Assembly (NCBI GenBank): GCA_021927905.1
Contig: BLLK01000020.1
Span: 1,178,001 to 1,242,000 of the forward strand
Source of the DNA: Chaetoceros tenuissimus
Lineage: Eukaryota > Bacillariophyta > Thalassiosirophyceae > Chaetocerotales > Chaetocerotaceae
Reading direction: 5' to 3'
DNA length: 64,000 nt
In this document: positions 9,758 to 20,163 of the stretch, in pieces
Position numbering within the stretch: position 1 is the stretch's first letter
Layout: each line of letters starts with the position of its first letter
Notes under the pieces: generated by a model
Databases searched by the model: none
The model's input: only the letters and a program-made list of their open reading frames with translations
Told to the model about the DNA's origin: nothing
Made by a program: the position numbers and the translations under genes

Positions 9758-11420
9758 ATGAACTTGAAAACATGTCATATCTTCTTGAGTATGTGTGTGC
9801 TAATCATTCATGCTAGGGCAGAGGTATCTTCCAAAAATCCATACAGAGACTTGGCATCATATCTTCAGAAATCAGTAATTGAACACTCAGTTCCTGATAT
9901 AGAGTCCGCATTACAATCGCTGGCGAAATCACAGTCGACTCTGAAATCTTTTGACGGTATGAGTCACGAATTGTATCAAAGAAGTCATGGTAATTCAATG
10001 AAAGGAAGTTCTGGGCGTGTTGAACGTACAGCTGGTAAGTAATTTGAAGTATCTGTTCAACACGTGGAAGTGAAGCTTTCATCTCACATTTTTGCTCCAA
10101 GGTCGTATGGGATGTTGTGCCGATAGTCTCTTTGGATGTGAATTATTAGATTTAGTGGACGAATTAACCACTGATGAAAAGGAGGGGAAAACAGATGTAA
10201 ATGATAGAACCAATGAAAATGATGATGACTGTACATTGGATATTAATGATAGGAAAGTAGTACTAAATATGAAACTGGAGGAACCAATACCTATGAGGCT
10301 TGTGGTTTTGCTTGAAGAGAATTATACTGGTGGCTCAGGTATGAATCATGGAGGTGTAGACGGTATCACTATTGACTCCAAAGGGGCAAATGCAAGGAAA
10401 AGATATCTCATTATACTGAGAGATGACTTTGAAAATGATTTAGATAAAACATTGGATTGTCTTGATACAGCTCCACAATTTTTCGATTTAGACGTTGGAT
10501 TGGTATCTGGTGAAGTTGCATCTTGCAATAAATTAATGTGGCAAGCAGCTCAGCGTGTTTTGGAAGCATGTGCGGACCACATAGAAATTCCAAACAAAAC
10601 AGAAAAAGTAAATGACGATGAAAGGGAAGACTCTGAATCAGAAGTCGATGCTGAAGAAAGTGATGAAGTAAAAGAGGTTTCTAATCCACCAGTTTATCAT
10701 TTCGTTGGACGATCAATCGCGGGAGGCGTGTGCAGTCTAGCAGCAGCAATTGCAGACGGAAGTATCCCATCACCCCCAAAAGAAAAACGCAGAAAAGGAT
10801 CGAAATCTTCATCAAGATCAAAGTCTAGAAGTAGGAGAAATAATTCAAAACGAGAAAGTTCTGAGGAATCTGAAAAAGTGCAAGAGAAACAAATTCATGG
10901 CTTTGCTGCAGGTAGAGCTTCAGCAGTTTCATTAGGAACACCACCATCCATTAGTGCGAATATCAAAGCAGCATTTGTTACTTCGGTAATATGTGGCGAT
11001 GATCTTATTTGTCGATCAACAAAAAAGAGTTTAGATAGATTAAGAAAACGTGTCACCAAACATGTACAAGGTGGTGCGCTAACTAAGCAAATGGGATGGA
11101 TGACAGATACTCTATCGTTGACAGTATCGGGTTTGAAGTCCCATGCTCATGGTTCAGAGGGAGAAGAAGCTAGATTGTCAATTCCTGGACGAGTATATAT
11201 AGTACGCCCAAGACGAATTGGCGGCGGCGTGAGTAGCATGCACGAGATAGGTCAAGGAAGAGATGCTTTAAGAGCCTCGGTACTTTGGCAACTAAATGAT
11301 GTTTTACTGAGTCGTAGTCTTTGGAAGCACCACACATTGGAAACCTATATTTCTTCAATTGATAAGGTCCAACTGAGAACTATGGATGACGACGAAGAAA
11401 ATGATTATTATTATGAATAA
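9758..11420 (+). CDS. Secreted class 3 lipase-like protein
   Basis: Exons 9758-10034 and 10102-11420; 67-bp intron with a GTAAGT donor; 531 aa. Residues 1-21 are a signal peptide (cleavage near ARA-E). The body follows the class 3 (DAG-lipase) layout: a strand LIILRDDF, the nucleophile elbow GRSIAGG (295-301, Ser297) in place of GHSLGGG, AVSLGTPPSIS, then SVICGDDLICRST, which matches the catalytic-Asp strand (VVNGDDVVPRLS in plant relatives). A C-terminal His near SMHEIGQGRD or KHHT could complete the triad. An acidic stretch and a lysine/serine-rich insert separate the elbow from the rest. The changed elbow leaves activity uncertain. A 10-bp inverted repeat encloses the 5' splice site. Confidence 0.7.
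10016..10064 (+). repeat. Inverted repeat enclosing a 5' splice site
   Basis: CGTGTTGAAC at 10016-10025 is the exact reverse complement of GTTCAACACG at 10055-10064. The 29-nt loop contains the GTAAGT donor at 10035. In RNA this could fold into a 10-bp hairpin presenting or masking the splice site. Confidence 0.6.
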
Positions 11421-11672
11421 AATCTAAAAGTTAGCTAAGAATTGTTTCATCGGCAGTGTCATTGGCGCATCAATATTAGCTATGGTATTTATATGTACTT
11501 ACGTAGCTAGATGTCAACAATATTTAGTAAGTATGGTATGTTGTGATGACAGAAAGTTGACAGCAGATTTCCAACGCATTTTGTTTCAACAATCAACAAT
11601 CAATTCAAAGCTTCAACTCATTTCGCACTTGAAAGTATATAGGCATAATAAAGACATAGGAAAAGATCAGAA

Positions 11673-12212
11673 ATGATTGTGTTCAGAGGTAGTCACTTTT
11701 TATACTTGCTAATAGCTTTAGATGCAGTTCATGGATTCATGCCTAATCAAGTACCAATTGATTTGATGCGACAGCATTCAATCAGTTCGTCGTCGACAAA
11801 ATTAAATTTCCTATGGTTTGGTAATGATGAAAAGAAAACAAAATCAGAGGAGAAGGTAAAGAAAGGAAATAAAGACAACAAGTCTCAAATGGGACGGACA
11901 GCCACAACAATGGAAAATTTCAAGCAGACACAAGAACTCGGGAAAAAAACAGGTAATCTCTTGAACGATCTATCATTGTCAACCGTTGAAGGATCCGGTG
12001 CTAAAGGAAAGATAAAGATAGCTATGGATGGACAACAAAGACCAAAGTTGGTTGAAATAGAAGAGGAATATTTCAACGAAGTTACTCTAGAAGATTTCAC
12101 TGAAGCGTTGACTCTGGCGATGCAAGATGCTCATGACAAATCAACAAAAATGATGGAGGACAAAATGGCCGGCTTGTACACTGAACTGGGCTTACCACAA
12201 AGAAAGGAGTAG
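11673..12212 (+). CDS. YbaB/EbfC-family nucleoid-associated protein, plastid-type (paralogue A)
   Basis: Single exon, 179 aa. An N-terminal hydrophobic stretch ends in VHGFMPNQ, a plausible diatom plastid presequence site (Phe after a small residue). After a lysine-rich linker, residues ~70-175 show the YbaB fold: NFKQTQELGKKTGNLLNDL, VEGSGAKGKIKIAMDGQQRP, then EVTLEDFTEALTLAMQDAHDKS. Family members are small dimeric DNA-binding proteins that coat bacterial and plastid nucleoids. A second family member lies 3.2 kb downstream on the same strand, with NOM1 on the opposite strand between them. Confidence 0.85.
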   Translation: MIVFRGSHFLYLLIALDAVHGFMPNQVPIDLMRQHSISSSSTKLNFLWFGNDEKKTKSEEKVKKGNKDNKSQMGRTATTMENFKQTQELGKKTGNLLNDLSLSTVEGSGAKGKIKIAMDGQQRPKLVEIEEEYFNEVTLEDFTEALTLAMQDAHDKSTKMMEDKMAGLYTELGLPQRKE

Positions 12213-12292
12213 TCTAATACAAGCATTAATAAAAAGAGATTTTAGAAGATTAGATGACGCTCTAATTGCATGTATAAATTTAAAGTATACTA

Positions 12293-15061
12293 TTACATTA
12301 GCATGTCCATATCATTTTCTTCACAAGCTTTGATTGCTGCTTTTAAATTCTTCCTAAATGCTGACTTCTTTACATTCTTTGGAGAATTTTCCAAGTAGTG
12401 CATCAAAAAGATTGATATATTGTCCTTTAAAACTTGTCTCGCATTGCCAGAAAAAGCGTTGTCGTCTCCCATCTGCTCTTCAGCTTGCTTCATTAGCTGC
12501 TCTCTTGTAGGATCTCCTCTTTGGATAATCTCAACTACCGGTAAAGGATCATCAAATGCTTCAAATATATTTGAGAAAAATATAGTCAAGAAAATGATTG
12601 ATGACTCTGACATACTTTCTGGAGAGATATCGATTGGTTTCAGCACGTTGAGGTTCATCTTCATTTCCATGACGAGCTTCGCAAGTAGCTTAGCCAAGTT
12701 TGCTGCTTTCCTTGCCTTCATCTCATCAAATTGTTTAAAGGAGTCCCATAGTGCATATTGGAAAGAAAGTCTGCTATTGCGTTGATAGTCGCAGATACGA
12801 TCGGCCAAAAACGCGTAGTATGGATTGTAGGCTTTTTCTTGGGCACAACAATGAATTAAAACGCGGACAACTTCTCTTTCTGATTTGCCCTTCAACAGGC
12901 CACCACGGACAAGCTTTTCAAAAGCATCTTGAGCGTCATCAGAGCCCATGATAATACAAAAGATAGACCTACGCAAGTCTGTGTTCATTCTCTGTTTCTT
13001 AGCCAACTTCAGTAGCTTCTGTTGCTTTTTATCAGGTTTGGATATTTTCTCTTCAGATGAAGGATTTTCGTTCTTTTCTTGATCATTTCCGTCTGGTTTC
13101 TGCCCGTGCTGATTTCCAACCCATGTTGCTCCTACAATCCACCATCTACCTTTCTTTTCAATGTCAAGAATATCTTGTACGGTGATTCTCAAGGAACTTG
13201 GTTCGCTTCCGGCACGAGTTGAAGCAGACTTCATTCTTCCAATAACTCGTCTGTAATGCGATGTCTTTTCTGCGATGGCAACATCAGTTTTCCTTCTCTT
13301 GTTGTTCTTCAAATCTGTAATAGCAGTAATCATGAATTGTGCACGGGATGAAGTCACAACGGAATGATCTTGATTTTTGCCAGAATTGTTTTGTTTGATG
13401 ATTTCCATTGACCGTTCTTGTACTAGGAGTACAATATCTTTCAGTGCAGTTGGATCATCCGATCTTAATTGTGATCCACAATGAGAAAGGATAAGTAGTA
13501 ATAACTCAACATCGATCTCGGTAAAGCTTTCAATTAACTTCCGAACAATGTCATACATCAATGTACAATGCGCTACATTGTAATTATACAAGTAGCATAC
13601 TACCAGCATAAGATTCGCTGTTTCTTTTTCGCCATTGATAGCATCATCATCGTCATCGTCGCTTTGTGAAGTTTGCCTTTTCTTCTCAAGTCGGTCCCAT
13701 AATTCTAGAACTACTTTTTCAACGATATATCCTCCAATCTGCGCTACATCTCCTGACTGAAAATGAACTCCCGCAACGCACGCCAGATAAATTGGAATCA
13801 AACTTGTCATCAACATATGGGGTGGGACACATGACAACTTCATATTTTGAAGGAATTTCTCATTGATATCTCGAGAACTGTATTCCGGAGAAGAATACAT
13901 TGATGAAATGGCTTTTGCCACAGATTCGAGTGTATTATCTGATAGTCGATTGAGGTTGTTATTCAGTAAGCGCTGAATCATGCGTAGTCTTTCTTTCCTC
14001 TCAGGGTCGTCATCCAATGACAGCACTTTTTTCTCTGCTGCAGATGTTGCCGCCTGTTGTTTACGTAGATGAGGAGGGACGTATTTCGACGGTTTCACCT
14101 CATCAGTAGATTTTTCAATAACGTTACCATACAAATCTTGACCAGCTACCGGAGTATATGTATCTTTCTCGTCATGATCGTTTTCTACTGTTGCCTCACT
14201 CTTGCTATCATTATCTGAGTCAGAGTCAGATTCACTCTCATCATCAGAATGATCTTTTTCCTCAGATTGATCATTATCACTCTCTTCTTCGCTTTCTGCA
14301 CTCGAAGCATCTCCTTCTTCATCAATCTCATTTTCATTTTCACTATCGCTATTATCACTTTCGCTTTCTTCATCGCTAGACATTCCCTTCATTGGAACCA
14401 TTTCCTCTCCTTCATCTTCGCTTGAGTCTGACTCTTCATCACTACCATTTTGTCCATCACCATCATTCATCATTTCTTGTCTTAGTAAATATTTGGCTCT
14501 AGCTGCAGCAAGATCGCTTTCATCGCTATCGTACTCTAGCTCGTCAATATTCTCATCATAATCATCATCATCTCCAGCAATTTTGTCAAGCATTGTGTCC
14601 AAGCCATCCAAGAAATCTCCAAAGTCATCACCGTAGCCCTCCAGCTTTGCATATTCTTTGTTCAACTTCTTTTTATCCTTTGAATTTTTATGAATACCTA
14701 AATTTCTCTCCAGCATTGCGATTTCCTCGTCATCCTTTCGTAGCGCTGCGGCAGTCTCTTCATCTAACATGCTATAAACATCTCCTTTACTCTTTGACTT
14801 TGACTTTTTCTGTTCTGATTTAGCAGATTTACTCGACTTTTTTGATTTCTTCTTGTCAGACACTGGCTTTTTGGATATGATGTGTTCCTCTTGAGTTTCT
14901 TGCTGATGAAAGTCAGCCCATTCACTAAAGCCTTGCTTTCCATCACTACTCTCCAAGCGTTGCTTCTTCTTTTTACTCTTTCTTTCCTCCTTTCTTCTAG
15001 CTTTCCTATCCGATATTTGAGTTTGGATAGTGTTCTGTGGCCTTGACCTCTTCTTCACCAT
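12293..15061 (-). CDS. NOM1: Nucleolar MIF4G domain protein NOM1 / Sgd1
   Basis: Single exon, 922 aa, ATG at 15061. The N-terminus is lysine-rich and nucleolar in type (KARRKEERKSKKKK; FSEWADFHQ), followed by a long Asp/Glu/Ser block (~150-330). YVPPHLRKQQ introduces the MIF4G domain (~365-640: RLLNNNLNRLSDN, VPPHMLMTSLIPIYLACVAG, ILSHCGSQLRSDDP, TRAQFMI-like). The MA3 domain follows (RRSIFCIIMGSDDAQDAFEKL, VLIHCCAQEKAYNPYYAFLAD). The order disordered-MIF4G-MA3 is that of NOM1/Sgd1, which binds the eIF4A-III-type helicase Fal1 in 18S rRNA maturation. It converges on paralogue A of the YbaB pair and diverges from paralogue B. Confidence 0.95.
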   Translation of the reverse strand: MVKKRSRPQNTIQTQISDRKARRKEERKSKKKKQRLESSDGKQGFSEWADFHQQETQEEHIISKKPVSDKKKSKKSSKSAKSEQKKSKSKSKGDVYSMLDEETAAALRKDDEEIAMLERNLGIHKNSKDKKKLNKEYAKLEGYGDDFGDFLDGLDTMLDKIAGDDDDYDENIDELEYDSDESDLAAARAKYLLRQEMMNDGDGQNGSDEESDSSEDEGEEMVPMKGMSSDEESESDNSDSENENEIDEEGDASSAESEEESDNDQSEEKDHSDDESESDSDSDNDSKSEATVENDHDEKDTYTPVAGQDLYGNVIEKSTDEVKPSKYVPPHLRKQQAATSAAEKKVLSLDDDPERKERLRMIQRLLNNNLNRLSDNTLESVAKAISSMYSSPEYSSRDINEKFLQNMKLSCVPPHMLMTSLIPIYLACVAGVHFQSGDVAQIGGYIVEKVVLELWDRLEKKRQTSQSDDDDDDAINGEKETANLMLVVCYLYNYNVAHCTLMYDIVRKLIESFTEIDVELLLLILSHCGSQLRSDDPTALKDIVLLVQERSMEIIKQNNSGKNQDHSVVTSSRAQFMITAITDLKNNKRRKTDVAIAEKTSHYRRVIGRMKSASTRAGSEPSSLRITVQDILDIEKKGRWWIVGATWVGNQHGQKPDGNDQEKNENPSSEEKISKPDKKQQKLLKLAKKQRMNTDLRRSIFCIIMGSDDAQDAFEKLVRGGLLKGKSEREVVRVLIHCCAQEKAYNPYYAFLADRICDYQRNSRLSFQYALWDSFKQFDEMKARKAANLAKLLAKLVMEMKMNLNVLKPIDISPESMSESSIIFLTIFFSNIFEAFDDPLPVVEIIQRGDPTREQLMKQAEEQMGDDNAFSGNARQVLKDNISIFLMHYLENSPKNVKKSAFRKNLKAAIKACEENDMDMLM

Positions 15062-15394
15062 GGTTTGCTTTCGATTTATGAATTAGTAAAATGGGAATAC
15101 CATTACATAGAAATCCAAATCACATGATGAAAGGAAAGAGAGAGATGGAGAAATGAATGGCGGCTACAGGCTACACAATCTGAGTCCCATCTTTATATCT
15201 ATCCATATCTACTTGGGTCTCATGTCGAAAACCTTCCTTACTCGTAAGTACTCACTGTAGTATTCAAGATATGTTCAATAAAAGAGCTAACAAGTGGAAC
15301 TTCGATCACATCCTTCTTCACATCATCTCCATCAAAATCATGACATAGTCAAGCTGTAAAGCAACATCACTTATCAAACCAATATAAAAAAACA
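15062..15394. other. Divergent intergenic region, NOM1 / YbaB paralogue B
   Basis: 333 bp between divergent start codons. No coding frame, repeat or recognised factor site was seen. It presumably carries both promoters. Confidence 0.5.
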
Positions 15395-15925
15395 ATGAAA
15401 CTATCTGTAATTTCTGTAGCTCTCCTTGCATCTGGTGCAAGTGCATTTGCTCCATCCATCAACGCAAGAACAAGCTCAACAACTTCCCTCAATCTTTTCG
15501 GAGGAAAAAAGTCTGGAGGAGATGAAGGAAAAGGAGGTCCAATGGGAGGTATGATGGATCAACTTGCAATGTTCAAAAAGGCACAAGAAATCGCAAAGAA
15601 AAAGAATGATCTCGATAAGGAGATTGCTCAGATGGATATTATTGGATCAGCAGCTGATGGAAAGATTAAAGTAACTGTTCAGTACGTACCTGCACAATTG
15701 CCAGCAAATCCATCTCCAGGATACGATGCAACAAAAATTGATATTGACGAGGATTATTTGTCAGAGGTTTCATGCGAAGATCTTAATGCTGCACTCGTAG
15801 AGGCTCTTAGAGATGGAGAAACTGCAGCAACCAAGGTTGTAGCTGAGAAATACCAAAGTCTTGATAAGGAGTTGTCTGGAATTCTTGGAGGTATGGGCGC
15901 AGGAGCTGCACCACCAGCAGAGTAA
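15395..15925 (+). CDS. YbaB/EbfC-family nucleoid-associated protein, plastid-targeted (paralogue B)
   Basis: Single exon, 176 aa. Residues 1-20 form a textbook diatom bipartite presequence with the cleavage motif SGASAFAPS followed by a Ser/Thr-rich transit segment. After a glycine-rich linker (GGPMGGMMDQLAMFKKAQE) comes the YbaB core: EIAQMDIIGSAADGKIKVTVQ, then IDIDEDYLSEVSCEDLNAAL and VEALRDGETAATKVVAEKYQ. The Gly/Met-rich lead-in resembles bacterial YbaB N-termini. Compared with paralogue A it carries a ~10-residue insertion (QYVPAQLPANPSPGY) and a more canonical plastid signal. Likely role: plastid nucleoid organisation. Confidence 0.92.
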   Translation: MKLSVISVALLASGASAFAPSINARTSSTTSLNLFGGKKSGGDEGKGGPMGGMMDQLAMFKKAQEIAKKKNDLDKEIAQMDIIGSAADGKIKVTVQYVPAQLPANPSPGYDATKIDIDEDYLSEVSCEDLNAALVEALRDGETAATKVVAEKYQSLDKELSGILGGMGAGAAPPAE

Positions 15926-16135
15926 AAAGCTAGCATTTTATTCTTGTAAATAGGTATAACATGTTTTTATAGATTTATCAAAGGGTATATTTTGTATGTT
16001 GGTGATCAATATTTCGAAAATCAAAAAAATGAACACCTGGTATGTTTGTACCTACGTACCTTACAAATCGAGGAGTACAATTGAATTTGGGCAACTTTTC
16101 CATTCTTTAAAAACACGAGTAATCAAGTTGTAACT

Positions 16136-18487
16136 ATGCATCTAATATTCTTACTTTGCAGCGTGGTGCTACTTCTAAAAGAAATAAGTGCAGAGATTAG
16201 ATATGACTTTGTACGTGGTATCGAAGGATTTCTGGATGCAAAAGGAATTCAACCAGCCTACTTTGATTCACCTCCAATGAATCTAACGATAGCTCCCACC
16301 CAGACACTTGTATTTCGTTATCGAGGAAAGATACCTGAAGCGCGTCTTCAGCTTCGATTCGAAAATGAAGAGTATGATGATATAAGTTTTCAATTAGAAG
16401 ATGATGGTTTCCAATGGAAAATTGTATACCTCAGGTTAGATGGAGAGAATCTAGAGCATGTTGGCAAAAAATTATCCAAAATTCGATTCCACTTTCCTGT
16501 TAGAGCTTTAGGATCTCATGCAATAGAGTATTTTTCAATGTATGAACATGGTCTTCATATTGATTGGATGCGAATATCAAGATCACCAATCATTCATCGA
16601 ATCACTGGTTGCAATGGAGAGAAATATTCAAATGACGAAAGTTTCAATAACTTTCACTATGAAGTTGGACCCATAATTAGCGAAAGGATTGGAAATGTGG
16701 TTCATTATAGAACTCAATGGAAATCTGCAACACGACAACAGTTTCAATTTGCATCGACCTTCAATTGTGTGCATGAGGGAGGTGAAATGATTACAATAGA
16801 AGGTGAAAACTTTGGTAAAAGAGCAGCTAGTGTTACTATTGACGGTGTATCGTGTCATTCCATTGCGCATGATGATCACAATCCTGAGAAAAGATTAACG
16901 TGTGTCACTCCCCGATCCATTATGAAGGACAAAGAGTCGTATCACCAGTATTCCTTGATTGAAGTTCGTAATGGAAAGCTTCCAGGATTATACGGACAGT
17001 CAAGACAACTATCCTATGCTTCAATTATTCCTTCTCCGAGACGTATACAGGTTGCCAATGTAGCCTCAAGAAGTTTAGATCTTAGTTGGACACATGGCGG
17101 ACATTCATCTCAGCATATGACAACTACTGGTTTTCGATTGTATTGGAGAAAAGAACATGAAGATGATTGGAGTCATAGTATGGTGGTTGGAAATATTACC
17201 ACGACGAGCATTCGTGATCTAGATTCAGCAACTGATTATTTATTTGGCATATCTGCACTGAATGAGAACCAAACAGACTCAACGTGGTGGACCACTTTAG
17301 ATGAATATGGAAGACGTGAACCCCTTTTGTCTGTGTTGGAGGGGCCGATCGAAACAACCAGAGGTAGAACTTTAAGGTATGATGTCGATATTAGATCCTT
17401 CAATGCAAATAGCACGCTAAACCAAGGACCTGTATTCAAGAATCCAATCAATGTACAAGGGGGAGGCGAAGGTCATTATGGATTGAATCTTGTTGGAAGC
17501 TCAAATGTTCAAAACTGCAACACAACTTCATTTTGCTGTGACTCGTATTCTGAGGATCAAGGAGAATGCCTGAAGAAAGATACCTCAATGACATGTGCAG
17601 TGCAGGGAGCTAATTCGAGTAACGGCAACAAAAACATTATTGGAAAATTCCTTGATTATCCAATCTTGGACTGGTCTTTGTTTGGAGCAAGGTGTGGTCC
17701 GTCAATAAGACTCACGCCTCCCAACGCCTTGCAAACGGGGGCTTTTTGGTACGGAAGAAAGCTGCAGGTGTCCGAGGGTTTTGACACTACATTTTCATTT
17801 GAAGTATCAAATCCTTCTCAGCGGTGTAACAATATGGACAATGTACATTCTACATGCTCCTCTATTGGAGGAGATGGATTTGCCTTTGTCATCCAAAATG
17901 ATTCTATCGATTCCTTAGGTAAACAGGGAATGGGATTGGGATATGATGGGATTCGAAATGCATTGGCTGTTGAATTTGATACATACTATAACTTTGAAAC
18001 TCTAGACGTTTACAGAAATCATGTCTCAGTTCATACTGGAGGCCAATATCAAATTAGCTCTAATCATTCACATAGCATTGCACATACAAATGCTGTGCCA
18101 ATGTTGACAGAGGGAGAAATCGTAGCAAGGATACGATATGTTCCTTTTTTATCAGCGGAAACTTTGACCAGTGAAACCTTTTCACCTTATTTTCAGAGGG
18201 GAGACTTCGAAAGCGGAAGCAAATCCAATTGGTACGATCCTGGACTTGGGGCTCTCTCTATTTTCATTCAAGATTTGAATACACCTGTATTGTCGGTGCC
18301 TCTCAACATACCAGGGACTCTAGACCTCGATAATGGAAGAGCATGGATTGGTTTTACCGCTGCAACTGGAGAAGAAACGTATCAGTCGCATGACATTCTT
18401 TCGTTCTCCTTCTCTTCACTTCGGATGGATAGAAATGACAATTTCTTGGTAAAACGACATGTTCATGTGCACTCAAAAAATTCATAA
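16136..18487 (+). CDS. Secreted IPT/TIG-fibronectin III-L-type lectin protein
   Basis: Single exon, 783 aa. Signal peptide at residues 1-19. Residues ~20-210 form an uncharacterised beta-rich region with several Trp/Phe. An IPT/TIG domain lies at ~217-275 (GGEMITIEGENFGKRAASVTID), a fibronectin III domain at ~295-375 (PRRIQVANVASRSLDLSW, FRLYWRKE, SATDYLFGISALNE), then a short Cys cluster. An L-type (legume-lectin-like) domain spans ~500-775: TTFSFEVSN, GGDGFAFVIQND, LGYDGIRNALAVEFDTYYN, RNHVSVHTGG, GRAWIGFTAATGEE. There is no transmembrane segment or GPI tail. It probably binds glycans outside the cell or in the secretory path; the ligand is unknown. Confidence 0.85.
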   Translation: MHLIFLLCSVVLLLKEISAEIRYDFVRGIEGFLDAKGIQPAYFDSPPMNLTIAPTQTLVFRYRGKIPEARLQLRFENEEYDDISFQLEDDGFQWKIVYLRLDGENLEHVGKKLSKIRFHFPVRALGSHAIEYFSMYEHGLHIDWMRISRSPIIHRITGCNGEKYSNDESFNNFHYEVGPIISERIGNVVHYRTQWKSATRQQFQFASTFNCVHEGGEMITIEGENFGKRAASVTIDGVSCHSIAHDDHNPEKRLTCVTPRSIMKDKESYHQYSLIEVRNGKLPGLYGQSRQLSYASIIPSPRRIQVANVASRSLDLSWTHGGHSSQHMTTTGFRLYWRKEHEDDWSHSMVVGNITTTSIRDLDSATDYLFGISALNENQTDSTWWTTLDEYGRREPLLSVLEGPIETTRGRTLRYDVDIRSFNANSTLNQGPVFKNPINVQGGGEGHYGLNLVGSSNVQNCNTTSFCCDSYSEDQGECLKKDTSMTCAVQGANSSNGNKNIIGKFLDYPILDWSLFGARCGPSIRLTPPNALQTGAFWYGRKLQVSEGFDTTFSFEVSNPSQRCNNMDNVHSTCSSIGGDGFAFVIQNDSIDSLGKQGMGLGYDGIRNALAVEFDTYYNFETLDVYRNHVSVHTGGQYQISSNHSHSIAHTNAVPMLTEGEIVARIRYVPFLSAETLTSETFSPYFQRGDFESGSKSNWYDPGLGALSIFIQDLNTPVLSVPLNIPGTLDLDNGRAWIGFTAATGEETYQSHDILSFSFSSLRMDRNDNFLVKRHVHVHSKNS

Positions 18488-18553
18488 TGGTTCACATGGC
18501 GACGATAATAGTTTCTAGGTTTTAATACAATTTATTTTTCTTATTTTCTTTAT

Positions 18554-19822
18554 CTATTTCTTTTGAAGCCCATCTACAACAAAAAGCTTTCCAAATCCTG
18601 AATCTGTAAACTTATCCACTTGTTCACAATAGCTTCTGATCTGATTGGAAATTAGCAAACTATCAATTCTTTTTGGAGCATCAGAACTTGCCCATGCTTC
18701 CTTCGCAGGAACCTTCTCCTTTCTTTTCTTATCTCCTCTCTTGTCATAACCTCCACGAGAAACAGACCTCATATAATACTGGAATTTACCTTGTTCTGCA
18801 GCAAGATCATCAACCCAGTTGCTCAAAAATTCAAGATGCTTTTCCAAATATGGATTGGTACTCAAATCTAGTCTGTCAAGGGTAGTATCGGTTCCATATA
18901 CAGGAGAAATATCATCACTGGTTGCATTTCCTCCAGAGACAACATTCTTAACAACACCAGTAGATGGTGATTCATCAACATCTGCATTGTATTGTCCAGT
19001 CTTTACATTGTGCAACAAAGCCTTGACCAAAGCTGGATTCTTCATTGTGATTGGCACCTCTTCGAAAATTTTTCCACTCTCCAAAAATGAATTACTATCA
19101 GACTCCATATGTTCTACAGCTTCTTTTGTCAATTTCAAACATTTCAATTCTAAATTTCCATGAGCGGTTTGCATAGGATCATAGAGTAATACAACTGCAT
19201 TTGCGCTAAGGTCTGTTTGGTATGCGAGTTGGTTTTCCAAAAGGGTAGGTGTAGAGTATGACCCTAGATACATGGATTGGTACCATCCAACACAGTTATT
19301 GTCGACATTCACTTCACGAAGCATTTTCATCATTTCAAGCTGGTATTCATGTCCGTCAAGTGCTGATACATCGGATTCACCATCAGAGGATTTTGCTCTT
19401 GGTTCTGGGAATGGGAAGGAGTGGGTGATTTCTAGTACTCCATCTGACTCGAGTCCAAGAAGTGATCCAGACACAAAGTTTGGAAGAGATTCTTGGCAAT
19501 GTTTGACAATCTTGAGGACAGCCTGAGAAGTATTGAAAATTAAAAATGTGAGTATTATGTGTAAAACAAATGTAGACATTTTATAAATATATTGCACACA
19601 TCAGTTCTTTCATGGAATTAAAACATTCTTTCTAAAAGCAAAAATTCCATTGCAGCTCTTGTTTCGAATTTCGTTCGACTTGTTTGACCAGAAGAAAAGT
19701 ATGCAATTGCGTGCACTTGTATTAGTGCAACATATGATGTACCAAAAGGCACATATCTCACTCACCAGTCCATCAATATGTACTGCGGAAATTGGTTTCT
19801 CGGTCTCAAAAACAGCAGCCAT
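18554..19822 (-). CDS. EIF3H: Translation initiation factor eIF3 subunit h
   Basis: Exon 1 is 19766-19822 (19 codons) and exon 2 is 18554-19522; the 243-bp intron has a GTGAGT donor. Joined, the protein is 341 aa and reads VHIDGL-AVLKIVKHCQE, matching eIF3h (QIDGLVVLKIIKH). The MPN domain spans ~10-160: GSLLGLESDGVLEITHSFPFP, GWYQSMYLGSYSTPTLLENQ, NAVVLLYDP. It lacks the metal-binding JAMM His residues, as is normal for this non-peptidase subunit. The C-terminal helices include LEKHLEFLSNWVDDL. The intron is 2-3 times longer than most here. Its start is head-to-head with lysyl-tRNA synthetase, ~340 bp away. Confidence 0.95.
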
Positions 19823-20163
19823 TTTTCAAGGTAAAATTCTTTTCCAACGAATAGTGAGATAACTAATCTAACTAGGTGAACGAATAGCAAAAGGGGGTCG
19901 CTTCAATTGAATTCCATAGGTCTAGCTTTTACGTCGGCTTTCTAATTCACATTTTCGTGTGGCTAGGAAGAGCTACTCCCAACCGGATATGGATCAATGC
20001 TAGCCATAGAAAAATGGCCTCTTTTGTTCTTCAATCCAATGTCCTCTCATCTTTTGATGTAAAATCTGCAATCTGCAATCCGCAATCTGCACATGTAAAC
20101 ATTCACAACATACTTACATTTTGCTACTTGTTGGCATTCAGTTTTTGCAACACTCACTACGCA
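19823..20163. other. Divergent region, eIF3h / lysyl-tRNA synthetase
   Basis: 341 bp between two divergent translation genes. From ATG 20014 to 20163 the plus strand is open and in frame with the synthetase, so part of this region may be coding in a longer isoform. Nothing else was recognised. Confidence 0.5.
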
